The notes: generated by a model from the letters alone, not told the origin. A DNA stretch of 10,435 bases from JAIOQA01 sp035493675 (GCA_035493675.1 DATJIA010000258.1:1-10435), one strand, 5' to 3'. Shown: positions 1 to 6,209, numbered from the stretch's first letter. Numbers and translations: made by a program.

Positions 1-1
1 C

Positions 2-190
2 GACTACCCGAACGACGACGCGCTCCTGCTCGCGACCGAGCAAGCGGTCAACGACTCGGGCGGCTTCCGCCTGTGCCTCACGCCGCGCAACGATCCGGCG
101 TCGCACCACGATCACTTCCACCTCGAAGCGAACGTGATCTATCCGCCGACGACGCCCGCGCGCGCGAACGCGCGCACGGCGAAGCGCTGA
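2..190 (+). CDS. Extensin-like / M15-type peptidase-fold protein, C-terminal end (partial)
   Basis: Only the last 62 codons lie in the window; the reading frame is open at the left edge and ends at TGA 188-190. The translated piece carries a Cys (GGFRLCLTPRND) followed about 10 residues later by SHHDHFHLEAN. A HxDHFH signature near the C-terminus is typical of the extensin-like C-terminal family and of the related M15 (VanY / D-Ala-D-Ala carboxypeptidase) zinc fold, where the histidines bind metal. The tail after the motif is a short Pro/Ala/Arg-rich stretch with no domain. By family it would be an exported or envelope enzyme acting on peptidoglycan or a similar polymer, but the part that would show a signal peptide and the other metal ligands is outside the window. 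The gene converges on the lipoprotein gene at 285-857, with 94 bp between the stops. The family call is moderately secure, the substrate unknown. Confidence 0.65.
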   Translation, partial: DYPNDDALLLATEQAVNDSGGFRLCLTPRNDPASHHDHFHLEANVIYPPTTPARANARTAKR

Positions 191-228
191 TCGATCTGGT
201 CGGCGCCTGAGGGTGCTGCCCCGGGTCC

Positions 229-266
229 GCTCGCTCGCGCTCGCGGCTCGGCCTTCGGCCTCGGCC
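229..266. repeat. GCTCG/TCGGCC-rich simple repeat between convergent genes
   Basis: The 94-bp spacer between two convergent stop codons contains GCTCG-type repeats (229-245) followed by three near-copies of TCGGCC (248-253, 254-260 with an extra T, 261-266). GGCC-TTC-GGCC can form a four-pair hairpin, but flanking bases do not extend the stem and no T-run follows on either strand, so it is not a convincing terminator. The 12-mer at 231-242 (tcgctcgcgctc) recurs inside the Ser/Thr kinase gene at 7986-7997. Confidence 0.4.
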
Positions 267-284
267 CTGCCCCTCGCGGCGCCT

Positions 285-857
285 CTATTCGAAGGCGTCG
301 AACGTGAACGTGGCCTGCAGCGAGGCCTCGGCGCCCTTCGACATGAAGCCGGTGGCCGCGTCGCCGCGGATCACGACCTTGAAGCTGCCGGAGAGCAGCT
401 TGGGCATGTCGGTCGACGAGACCGTGGTGCCGTCGAAGGAGACGACCATGTCGACCGGGCCGACGCCGGTCGGGTTCATGACGTGGCCGACGTCGTAGGT
501 GTTGTTGCTGTCGTTCATGATGAACGAGACGTCGACGTCGCCGCTGAGCACCTCTTCGAGCTTGGTGACGCCGGTCGATTGACCGCCCAGCGTGAGCGTC
601 AGCTTGTCGATCTCGATCTCTTTCGGATCCTTGCCGCCGAGCTTCGTGTGCGCGTCGGTGATGAACGCGCCGTACGGGTTGCCGCTCTCGGTGGTGATCG
701 CCTTGTTCTCGGTGACGACCGCGTTGGCGACGTCGCCGGACTTCGCCTTGAGCTCGATGCCGACCGGCGCCGAGTAGTTGACCGGATCGCTTCCACACGC
801 GCTCGCGGAGGCCGCCAGCGCGAAGACCGTAAGTATGCGAGTTGAAGTCATGTGCAT
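285..857 (-). CDS. Putative lipoprotein of unknown function
   Basis: A 190-residue protein not recognised as any family. Residues 1-20 look like a secretion signal (a basic Thr/Ser/Arg start, then a hydrophobic ILTVFALAAS run) and end at ASAC, with Cys21 the probable lipidated residue. The -3 position is Ala rather than Leu/Val, so the lipobox is slightly off consensus. The mature part (CGSDPVNYSAPVG...) has alternating hydrophobic/polar stretches and no long helices. It is rich in Gly, Asp, Thr and Ser, has no further Cys and only a few His, and ends with ATFTFDAFE, which fits a small beta-sandwich envelope protein. A second ATG sits two codons in (849-851) and could be the true start; neither has a clear Shine-Dalgarno sequence. 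The gene is divergent from the TonB receptor gene across a 114-bp spacer. A role alongside the receptor is possible but unsupported beyond position. Confidence 0.8.
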   Translation of the reverse strand: MHMTSTRILTVFALAASASACGSDPVNYSAPVGIELKAKSGDVANAVVTENKAITTESGNPYGAFITDAHTKLGGKDPKEIEIDKLTLTLGGQSTGVTKLEEVLSGDVDVSFIMNDSNNTYDVGHVMNPTGVGPVDMVVSFDGTTVSSTDMPKLLSGSFKVVIRGDAATGFMSKGAEASLQATFTFDAFE

Positions 858-971
858 AGGACGTCAGTGGGGGCCGGCGCATGCAAGGTTGCCGCGTAAT
901 CGTGTGGGTTTGCGCCGACAGCGTTGCCTGTTCGATCCTCGACACCAGCACGCTCGTAGAGATCCACGTCG
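858..971. promoter_or_regulatory. Divergent intergenic region, lipoprotein / TonB receptor
   Basis: This 114-bp spacer must contain the promoters for the lipoprotein gene (leftward) and the TonB-dependent receptor gene (rightward), because both start at its edges. It is less G/C-dense than the flanking genes and includes cgtaat (895-900), but no -35/-10 pair with good spacing was found on either strand. The receptor start has only a weak purine stretch (tagagat, 957-963) upstream. No complete inverted repeat of CueR, CsoR or Fur type was found. The regulatory role is inferred from gene arrangement alone. Confidence 0.45.
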
Positions 972-2936
972 ATGCGCGTGCTTCCGCTCTTGATCGTGAT
1001 CGCGCCGACGATCGCGTACGCAGACGACGAGGAAGTGATCACCGTCGACGGCGAGGCGCCGCCCGAGAGCGCATCGTCCGTCCACCTCGATCGCGACGAT
1101 CTCGACGCGCGGCCGCACGACACGCCGTCGGATCTGTTCCGCTCGGTGCCCGGCCTCGTCGTCGCGCAGCACGCGGGCGGCGGCAAGGCGGATCAATGGT
1201 TCCTGCGCGGCTTCGACGCCGATCACGGCACCGACGTCGCGGTGCTCGTCGACGGCGTGCCGGTCAACCTGCCGAGCCACGGGCACGGCCAGGGCTACGC
1301 CGACACGCACTGGCTCATCCCCGAGATGGTGCAGACGATCGACGTGCACGAGGGCCCGTACGATCCGCGCTTCGGCGACTTCGCGACCGCGGGCGCGATC
1401 GAGGTGTCGACGCTCGCCGAGATGCACGGCGTGCGCACCGGCGTGTCGTCGGAGGCCACGCGCCGCGGCGTGCGCGGCTACGCGATCGCGGGCGGTCGCG
1501 GCGTCGTGTACGCGATCGACACCGGCGTCACCGACGGGCCGTTCCTCCACCCGCAGGGTCATGGCGAGCTGCGCCAGATGCTGCACGTCGCGCGCGGCGA
1601 CGTCACGCTCGACGCGACCTACTACGACGCGAGCTGGAGCCAGTCGGGGCAGCTGCCGGCGGCCGAGGTCGCGGCGGGTCGCGTCGATCGGTTCGGGTCG
1701 CTCGATCCGAGCGAGGGCGGCGCGACGACGCGCGGATCGATCGCGCTGCGCTGGCGGCGCGGCGCGTGGAGCGCGCGCGTCTGGGGGCTCGGCTACGGCC
1801 TGGATCTGTTCAGCGACTTCACGCTCTACGCGCGGGATCCGCAGCACGGCGACGAGATCGAGCAGCGCGACGAGCGCGTCGTCGCCGGCGCCGAGGCGTC
1901 GTACGCGCGGCCGCATCGCGCGTTCGGGCGCGCGGCGATCGTCCAGACCGGCGTGCAGCTGCGCGGCGATCGGATCCGCACGTCCTTGTGGCACGCGCAG
2001 CAGCGCATGCGCTTGCCCGATTGCGTCACGATTGCCTGCAACGATGACCGCGACACGATCGGCGACGCCGGCGTGTACGTCGACGAATGGGTCGCGCCCG
2101 CCGATCGCCTCGAGCTTCACGCGGGCGCGCGCGCCGACGCGGTCGCGTGGCGCGTGACCGATCTCGATCCGCGCACCGCGGGCACGATGGACACGACCGC
2201 GGGCGCGGCCTCCGGCGTGATCGCGAACCCGAAGCTCGCGCTCACGTGGCACGCGACCGACGACTTCGACGTCTTCGCCGACGCCGGCGGCGGCTTCCAC
2301 TCGAACGACGCGCGCGCGGCGGCGGCTTCGTCGGGGCGCGGCGCGTTGGCGCGCGCGCTCGGCGGCGAGCTCGGCGCGCGCGTGCACAGCGGCTCGCTGC
2401 GCGCCGCCGCCGATCTCTGGTACCTGCACCTCGAGTCGGAGCAGGTCTGGAACGGCGACGAAGGCGGCACCGAGGCCCAAGGGCCGACGCGCCGGATCGG
2501 CGCCGACGTCGACGTCGCGGCGCAGGTGACGCCGTGGCTCGCGATCGACGCCGATCTCTCGATCGCGCACGGGACGTTCGCCGGCGGCGGCGCGATCCCG
2601 CTCGCGCCGCGCATCTACGGCTCGGGCGGCGCGATCGCGCATCGCGGCGCCTCGTTCGTGTCGCTGCACGCGCGCGGGATCGGGCCGCGGCCCGCCGACC
2701 GTGACGGCATGCTCACCGCCGACGGCTACTGCATCGTCGATGCGGTCGCGGGCACGCGCGCCGGCGCGTGGGAGCTCGGCGTCACCGCGACCAACCTCTT
2801 GAACAGCGAATGGCGCGAGGCGCAGGTCGCCGAGATCTCGCGCGTCACGCCGACCGCGCCGCTCGCCGAAGACATCCACTTCACGCCGGGCGCGCCGCTG
2901 ACGATCATCGCGAGCGCGACCTACACGATGCGCTAG
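972..2936 (+). CDS. TonB-dependent outer-membrane receptor
   Basis: A 654-residue TonB-dependent receptor that would import a ligand across the outer membrane using ExbB/ExbD/TonB energy; none of those genes is in the window. Residues 1-17 form a signal peptide ending in AYA, followed at once by DDEEVITVDG, which resembles a TonB box. The plug domain (about residues 40-150) is clear: PSDLFRSVPGLVV, then WFLRGFDADHGTDVAVLVDG, a His-rich loop SHGHGQGYADTHW, and the plug end GPYDPRFGDFATAGAIEV. The rest (about 150-654) is a beta-barrel pattern with a TNLLNSEWREAQ stretch near the end, as in many receptors; it ends ...SATYTMR without a final aromatic residue. A Cys pair (CVTIAC, about 351-356) may form a disulfide in a surface loop. 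The length is at the short end for the family. The ligand cannot be read from sequence; Met/His/Cys-rich convergent neighbours suggest a metal or metal chelate. The stop codon shares CTAG with the facing gene. Confidence 0.93.
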   Translation: MRVLPLLIVIAPTIAYADDEEVITVDGEAPPESASSVHLDRDDLDARPHDTPSDLFRSVPGLVVAQHAGGGKADQWFLRGFDADHGTDVAVLVDGVPVNLPSHGHGQGYADTHWLIPEMVQTIDVHEGPYDPRFGDFATAGAIEVSTLAEMHGVRTGVSSEATRRGVRGYAIAGGRGVVYAIDTGVTDGPFLHPQGHGELRQMLHVARGDVTLDATYYDASWSQSGQLPAAEVAAGRVDRFGSLDPSEGGATTRGSIALRWRRGAWSARVWGLGYGLDLFSDFTLYARDPQHGDEIEQRDERVVAGAEASYARPHRAFGRAAIVQTGVQLRGDRIRTSLWHAQQRMRLPDCVTIACNDDRDTIGDAGVYVDEWVAPADRLELHAGARADAVAWRVTDLDPRTAGTMDTTAGAASGVIANPKLALTWHATDDFDVFADAGGGFHSNDARAAAASSGRGALARALGGELGARVHSGSLRAAADLWYLHLESEQVWNGDEGGTEAQGPTRRIGADVDVAAQVTPWLAIDADLSIAHGTFAGGGAIPLAPRIYGSGGAIAHRGASFVSLHARGIGPRPADRDGMLTADGYCIVDAVAGTRAGAWELGVTATNLLNSEWREAQVAEISRVTPTAPLAEDIHFTPGAPLTIIASATYTMR

Positions 2937-3790
2937 AACGTGCGCGCGAGATCGAGCGCGAAGCGCGTGTGGAACGGATCGCCGGCGAGGCCGAGGGCGG
3001 CCTCGAGGCCGATCTCCCACGCGTCGATCCGATAGTGCACCCCGGTCGCGGCGTACGCGCGCGTCGTGCCCTCGATGTCGATCGGCGTGGCGACCGACGC
3101 GAGCACGTGGAGGCGCAGCGCGCGGGTGGCGCGCAGCGTGCCGCGCACCGCGCCCGCGAGCTCCTGGTGGTTCATCGGGTTCACGAGCGAACCGACCGAG
3201 CCCGCGTGGTGATGACCGCCCATGCCGTCGTCGAGCGACTGCATCCGCCCGTACGACACCGACGCGACCGCGCCGTAGTCTCCGCGCGAGATCGATCCCC
3301 ACACGCCCGGCATCCACATCGCATCGCCCATGCCGAGCCCGAGCGCGCCGTTGCCGGTGTCCTCGGTGACGGCGAGCGCGACGCCCGCGCGCGCGCGATG
3401 CGCTTGCACGATCGTGCCCGACAGCGAGAACAGCAGATCGCCGGGGCCGTCGCTCTTCACGCCGCGGTACTCGAGGTGATAGACGGGCGCGCTGATGCGT
3501 CCCTCGAGCCGCCAGCCCGAGATCGACACCGTCGGCACGAAGCCGAGATAGCCGCCGCTCTGGATCGTCGCGGCGTCGACTTCGACGTCGGCGCGCGCGG
3601 TGATCGCCGGCGGCGCGGGCATCTTCATGCCCTCCATGCCCTCCATGCCCTCCATGTGCTGCATGTGATCGTGATCCATGTCCTCCATGTCGCCGTCGGC
3701 GCCGGGATGACACAGCTGCGCGCGCGCGATCGACGGCGCGCACGCGAGGATCGCGATCGCGAGCCCGATCAGTTGTCGGGCGCGCCGCAC
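2933..3790 (-). CDS. Putative outer-membrane beta-barrel protein with Met/His-rich N-terminus
   Basis: A 285-residue exported protein, last of the overlapping minus-strand cluster. The frame is open much further upstream, but the chosen GTG (3788-3790) gives a clean signal peptide: MRRAR, a hydrophobic QLIGLAIAILACA core and cleavage after SIARA at residue 24. The mature N-terminus (residues 25-61) has eight Met and four His, including HMEGMEGMEGMKMP, typical of soft-metal (copper or silver) binding segments. A further HHH sits in a DDGMGGHHHAG loop. The remainder shows alternating polar/hydrophobic strands (GISAPVYHLEY, GLGLGMGDAMWMPGVWG) and ends in Phe (LDLARTF), as outer-membrane barrels do; it resembles the MetA-pathway/CopB style of barrel in outline only. 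It overlaps the cytochrome gene by 22 bp, implying coupled translation, and shares a CTAG stop with the receptor gene. A metal-efflux or metal-sensing surface role is inference; the exact family is not recognised. Confidence 0.8.
   Translation of the reverse strand: MRRARQLIGLAIAILACAPSIARAQLCHPGADGDMEDMDHDHMQHMEGMEGMEGMKMPAPPAITARADVEVDAATIQSGGYLGFVPTVSISGWRLEGRISAPVYHLEYRGVKSDGPGDLLFSLSGTIVQAHRARAGVALAVTEDTGNGALGLGMGDAMWMPGVWGSISRGDYGAVASVSYGRMQSLDDGMGGHHHAGSVGSLVNPMNHQELAGAVRGTLRATRALRLHVLASVATPIDIEGTTRAYAATGVHYRIDAWEIGLEAALGLAGDPFHTRFALDLARTF
3626..3656 (-). repeat. 9-bp tandem repeat encoding Met-Glu-Gly units
   Basis: Three perfect copies of the 9-bp unit catgccctc (3626-3634, 3635-3643, 3644-3652) plus a partial fourth (catg, 3653-3656). 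Read on the minus strand this is ATG-GAG-GGC, giving MEGMEGMEGM. Because 9 bp is a whole number of codons, copy-number change would lengthen or shorten the Met-rich segment without a frameshift. Degenerate ATG-rich sequence continues to about 3690. Confidence 0.85.
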
Positions 3791-4101
3791 GCGAGCCACC
3801 CGAGGAGCGCGACGCGCTCCGGTTCGGTCGGTTGAGGGAAGTCGGGAGGCGGCATCTGGCAGTTCGCCGTGAAGCTCAGGATCGACGTGCGCCGGTTGAA
3901 GACCTGCTGATACGTCTGGAACGGCCGATCGGACGCTTGGCCCGTCGGCGAGTGACAGTCGTTGCAGTACGTGTTCAAGACCGGTACGACGTCGGTCGTG
4001 TAGCTCGGCGTCGGCGACGGGCACGACGACGGCGTGTCGCGCGGGCACGCCGCGTCGGTGCCACACGCGGCGACGAACACGGCGAAGCAGATCGCCTTCA
4101 C
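3769..4101 (-). CDS. Monoheme c-type cytochrome lipoprotein
   Basis: A 110-residue protein. GTG at 4099-4101 overlaps the TGA of the upstream gene as GTGA, and is preferred because it gives a short signal with a textbook lipobox (FVAAC, Cys13), predicting an envelope-anchored lipoprotein. The heme attachment site is CNDCH at residues 46-50, after the sequence DVVPVLNTYC common in small class I cytochromes c. The probable distal ligand is Met83 in QMPPPDFPQP, followed by an ERVALLGWLACGAP C-terminal helix. Additional Cys residues (19, 27, 81, 105) may form disulfides, which is unusual for so small a cytochrome. It would carry one electron in the periplasm, perhaps to or from a metal centre of a neighbouring product; the partner is unknown. 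Its start overlaps the YtkA-like gene by 4 bp and its end overlaps the barrel gene by 22 bp, so all three are very likely made together. Confidence 0.88.
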   Translation of the reverse strand: MKAICFAVFVAACGTDAACPRDTPSSCPSPTPSYTTDVVPVLNTYCNDCHSPTGQASDRPFQTYQQVFNRRTSILSFTANCQMPPPDFPQPTEPERVALLGWLACGAPDN

Positions 4102-4700
4102 GGCACGTTCAACCAGAACGCCGCATGGCCGTGCGGCGACGTTTCCACGAGATCGAGGCACGTGTGATAGACGTGGAATCGCACGAGCCACATGCCGGGC
4201 ATGTCGAACTGCAGCGGCCCGATCTCGTAGACGCCCGGCGAGGTCTCGGTCGTCTTCGGGTCGGTCGGCGGCGCCGAGAACGTATCGTTGAGCGTCGCCT
4301 CGATGTACGGATCGGCGCCGGTCGCGGGCGTGCCGTCCTTCAGGTTCGTCAGCGTGAGCGTGAAGTGGATGTCGTAGTTGCGATAGACCGGCGTCGACGT
4401 CCACGCATAGTGATACTTGCAATCATCGTCGTTGCCGACCGAGTTGAACATCGTCGGCGGGAACGCCTCTTCTTCGCCGCCGTCGGGCGTGCCGGGCGGC
4501 GCCGCGTCGGGCTTGGCCTGGCACGAGGCCTGGTCGGTGTCTTGTGTGATCAGCCCGCCGTCGGGCGCGCTGCAGTGCATGTCGGCGGCGCCGGTGACCG
4601 CGCCGCCTTGCGGGCCGCTCGGTTGATCGTTGCCGCAGCCTTGTTGGATGAGCAGATACGACGCGACCATCGTCGCGAGGAACGCGAAACGCATACGCAT
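4098..4700 (-). CDS. YtkA/FixH-like lipoprotein
   Basis: A 200-residue lipoprotein. The ATG at 4698-4700 follows GGAG with 7 nt spacing; a second ATG two codons later is also possible. Residues 1-21 are a signal (MRMRFAFLAT, then a hydrophobic stretch) ending in IQQGC, so Cys22 is probably lipidated. Residues 23-90 are a flexible Gly/Pro/Asp-rich linker with two Cys. Residues 94-200 form an immunoglobulin-like beta domain: CKYHYAWTSTPVYRNYDIHF, TLTLTNLKDG, then SPGVYEIGPLQFDMPGMWLV and a final HAAFWLNVP strand. The order 'extra-component polarity, YEIGPL, MPGMW' matches the YtkA-like/FixH-related family, whose members are small envelope proteins often near copper or cytochrome oxidase genes. 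Met167, Met170, His176, His179, Cys181, His190 and His192 cluster near the C-terminus and could bind metal. The family call is fair, the metal role inferred. Confidence 0.75.
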   Translation of the reverse strand: MRMRFAFLATMVASYLLIQQGCGNDQPSGPQGGAVTGAADMHCSAPDGGLITQDTDQASCQAKPDAAPPGTPDGGEEEAFPPTMFNSVGNDDDCKYHYAWTSTPVYRNYDIHFTLTLTNLKDGTPATGADPYIEATLNDTFSAPPTDPKTTETSPGVYEIGPLQFDMPGMWLVRFHVYHTCLDLVETSPHGHAAFWLNVP

Positions 4701-4707
4701 ACGGAAG

Positions 4708-4711
4708 CTCC
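4708..4711 (-). promoter_or_regulatory. Shine-Dalgarno site for the YtkA-like gene
   Basis: GGAG on the minus strand, 7 nt before the ATG at 4700. It is the clearest ribosome binding site in the window, and supports the first of two closely spaced ATGs. Confidence 0.7.
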
Positions 4712-4713
4712 GT

Positions 4714-4739
4714 TCGTGATCGTGAATCGTGAATCGTGA
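4714..4739. repeat. Four TCGTGA direct repeats in the leader of the YtkA-like gene
   Basis: TCGTGA occurs at 4714-4719, 4720-4725, 4727-4732 and 4734-4739, with 6- to 7-bp periodicity, just upstream of the Shine-Dalgarno site of the YtkA-like gene (read as TCACGA on the minus strand). The 60-bp gap to the preceding gene holds little else. It could be a slippage-born repeat or an iterated protein-binding site. Confidence 0.6.
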
Positions 4740-4760
4740 TTTGGAGACCGCGGCGCTCTT

Positions 4761-5135
4761 CTAAGAAGGCGGCGTCTCTGGATGCACGACTCTCGACGAC
4801 GGAGACGAATGCGGTGACACGATCACCTCGGTCGCGTGCGGGAGATCGATCGCGGGCGGCGCCGGCGGCGCGGTCGCCTCGGGCATCGCGTCGACGGCGG
4901 CGAGCGTCGACGAGTGACCGCACGCGCGCACGCGCTCGCGATCATCTTGATGATGCTTCTTGCCGCCGTGATGATGCGACGGGCACTGCGCGCAGCCGCA
5001 GTCGTGATCCGCGGCGTGACGGCCGCAGCAGCACTCGACCGCGTTCGCGGTCCACGCGTCCGCCGCCATCCCGACGCCGCGCAAGAGCGTCAGCGCGACG
5101 AGCGCGAAGACGGCGATGGCGCGAGACGGCCGCAC
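4761..5135 (-). CDS. Exported Cys/His-rich putative metal-binding protein
   Basis: A 124-residue protein of no recognised family. Its GTG start (5133-5135) is supported by AAGG 7 nt upstream. The N-terminus (MRPSRAIAVFALVALTLLRG) is a signal peptide with likely cleavage near MAADA (about residue 27). The mature protein begins with a striking cluster at residues 35-74: seven Cys (35, 36, 37, 46, 48, 51, 72) and eight His, in ECCCGRHAADHDCGCAQCPS and HHHGGKKHH. The remainder is a Pro/Ala/Ser-rich, probably disordered tail (APPAPPAIDLPHATEV...). Such a composition suggests binding of copper, zinc or a similar ion in the periplasm, possibly as a buffer or chaperone. It lies 60 bp upstream of, and in the same direction as, the YtkA-like gene, and 63 bp downstream of the kelch gene, so it may be the first or second gene of the operon. 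Function is inferred from composition only. Confidence 0.75.
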   Translation of the reverse strand: MRPSRAIAVFALVALTLLRGVGMAADAWTANAVECCCGRHAADHDCGCAQCPSHHHGGKKHHQDDRERVRACGHSSTLAAVDAMPEATAPPAPPAIDLPHATEVIVSPHSSPSSRVVHPETPPS

Positions 5136-5142
5136 CCGCGAA

Positions 5143-5146
5143 CCTT
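5143..5146 (-). promoter_or_regulatory. Shine-Dalgarno site for the Cys/His-rich gene
   Basis: AAGG (within TTAAGG) on the minus strand, 7 nt before the GTG at 5135. This supports the GTG as start codon where no in-frame ATG gives the signal peptide. Confidence 0.55.
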
Positions 5147-5198
5147 AACACGCGCGTTCTCGACGGGAGCAGGCCGCGCTCACAGCGAGTGACATTCG

Positions 5199-6149
5199 CT
5201 ACTCGACGGTGAGGACGTCCGTCGTCGACAGGGGCACGAACTGGATGTGGTGCGCGCCGCCTGGGACAAAGAACCGCGTGCCGAGCTTGGCGCCGCGGGT
5301 GCCCGCGCGCGGCAGCGGCATCGGCGCGAGCGTGGTCCAGGTGTCGTGCGCCCAGTCGTACGCCTCGGTGACGGCGAGCGCGCTGCCGTTCGCTTCGCCG
5401 CCGGCGCAGATCAGCTGCGCGCCGAACAGCGCGTACGCGCAGCCGCCGCGCGCGGTCGGCATCGGCGCGCGCGCCTGCCACGACGTCGCGTTGATCGGCA
5501 GCGCGAGCGTCTCGGCGAGCGGCTGGGTCGAGTCGAGCGTGCCGAGCCCGCCGGCGACGATCAGCGTGCCGTCGTCGAGGATCGCGGCGGCGGGGTGCGA
5601 GCGCGGCGACGGGAGATCGGGCAGCCGCGCCCACGAGTCGTTCGCGATGTCGTACGCGAGCACGCTCGCGAGCGACGTGTTCTGCTGCGCGCCGCCGATC
5701 AGGTAGATCATCGGCGGGCGCACGACGACGCCGGCGGCGCCGCGCTCGAGGCCCGCGGGTTGCGGCATGAGCGGCGTCCACGCGGTCTGCGTCGAGTCGA
5801 GGACGTAGGTCGCGCCGTTCGCGACGTAGTCCTGACCCTCGAGGCCGCCGAGCAGGTAGAGGCTTCCGTTCGCGGCGGCGAGATCGAGGTGCGTCCACGC
5901 GACGGGCGCGTCGGGCAGGCGGCTCCATTGATCGGTCGCGGTGTCGAGCGCGTCGACCTCGTTCACGATCTTGATCGTCGGATCGAAGCCGTCGGCGACG
6001 ACCAGCCGCGTGCCGAGCGCGGTGACGCCGGACTCGAGGCGCGCGCTCGGCAGCTCGGGGCCCGCGGTCCACGGCGGCGCGGCGTCGGGCGCCGGCGTCG
6101 ACGAGCCGCAGGCCGTCTCGAGCACGATCAGCAACAACGTCGCGCGCAC
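5199..6149 (-). CDS. Kelch-repeat beta-propeller lipoprotein
   Basis: A 316-residue protein. The GTG at 6147-6149 is chosen because it begins a short hydrophobic signal (RATLLLIVLETAC) with Cys14 as probable lipid site; the -3 Glu is off consensus. A Pro/Ala/Asp linker (STPAPDAAPPW) leads into about six kelch repeats covering residues 30-316. The double-glycine marks are visible as LLGG, LIGG, VAGG, CAGG and VPGG, and each blade ends with a W-x-x-L-P/W-x-x-x-x-P type turn (QWSRLPDAP, SWARLPDLP, TWTTLAPMP). The first blade has ADG instead of GG. The fold is a beta-propeller, usually for protein or carbohydrate binding, here probably on the envelope surface. No catalytic copper-radical residues of galactose oxidase type are evident. 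It lies upstream of the Cys/His-rich gene in the same direction (63 bp), so co-transcription with the metal cluster is possible. It is divergent from the hybrid kinase gene, and no Shine-Dalgarno is seen. Confidence 0.88.
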   Translation of the reverse strand: MRATLLLIVLETACGSSTPAPDAAPPWTAGPELPSARLESGVTALGTRLVVADGFDPTIKIVNEVDALDTATDQWSRLPDAPVAWTHLDLAAANGSLYLLGGLEGQDYVANGATYVLDSTQTAWTPLMPQPAGLERGAAGVVVRPPMIYLIGGAQQNTSLASVLAYDIANDSWARLPDLPSPRSHPAAAILDDGTLIVAGGLGTLDSTQPLAETLALPINATSWQARAPMPTARGGCAYALFGAQLICAGGEANGSALAVTEAYDWAHDTWTTLAPMPLPRAGTRGAKLGTRFFVPGGAHHIQFVPLSTTDVLTVE

Positions 6150-6156
6150 GATCGTG

Positions 6157-6162
6157 AATGTA
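6157..6162 (-). promoter_or_regulatory. Candidate -10 element for the kelch gene
   Basis: TACATT on the minus strand, 4 of 6 to the consensus, ending 7 nt before the GTG start. If used, transcription would begin at or beside the start codon, giving a leaderless mRNA, consistent with the missing ribosome binding site. No good -35 element was found at 16-18 bp. Confidence 0.3.
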
Positions 6163-6180
6163 GCGCGGGAGTACGGCTTC

Positions 6181-6209
6181 CGGACATTTCGCAGCCGCGC
6201 GCGTGTAAC
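6181..6209 (+). promoter_or_regulatory. Candidate sigma-70-type promoter of the hybrid kinase gene
   Basis: CGGACA at 6181-6186 (4 of 6 to TTGACA), a 17-bp spacer, then TGTAAC at 6204-6209 (4 of 6 to TATAAT). The start codon GTG (6219-6221) lies 9 nt after the -10, about where transcription would begin, and no Shine-Dalgarno precedes it, so the transcript may be leaderless. Confidence 0.4.

Noticed and set aside
248..266. TCGGCC repeats as an intrinsic terminator
   Set aside because: The stem is only four pairs and no T-run follows on either strand.
881..892. gcatgcaaggtt in the divergent spacer as a CueR-type copper operator
   Set aside because: Only one half-site (GCAAGGT) is present, with no matching inverted half at the right distance.
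864..3743. A 959-codon open frame on the minus strand opposite the TonB receptor gene
   Set aside because: It is Arg/Ala/Asp/His-rich without any domain, signal or hydrophobic core, and arises from the strong codon bias of the receptor gene on the other strand.
3791..4066. An N-terminal extension of the Met-rich barrel protein to an upstream start
   Set aside because: It lies out of frame over the cytochrome gene and would bury the signal peptide that begins at 3790.
5138..5157. gaaccttaacacgcgcgttc as an operator ahead of the Cys/His-rich gene
   Set aside because: Only the outer GAAC/GTTC pairs; the inner bases do not form an inverted repeat.
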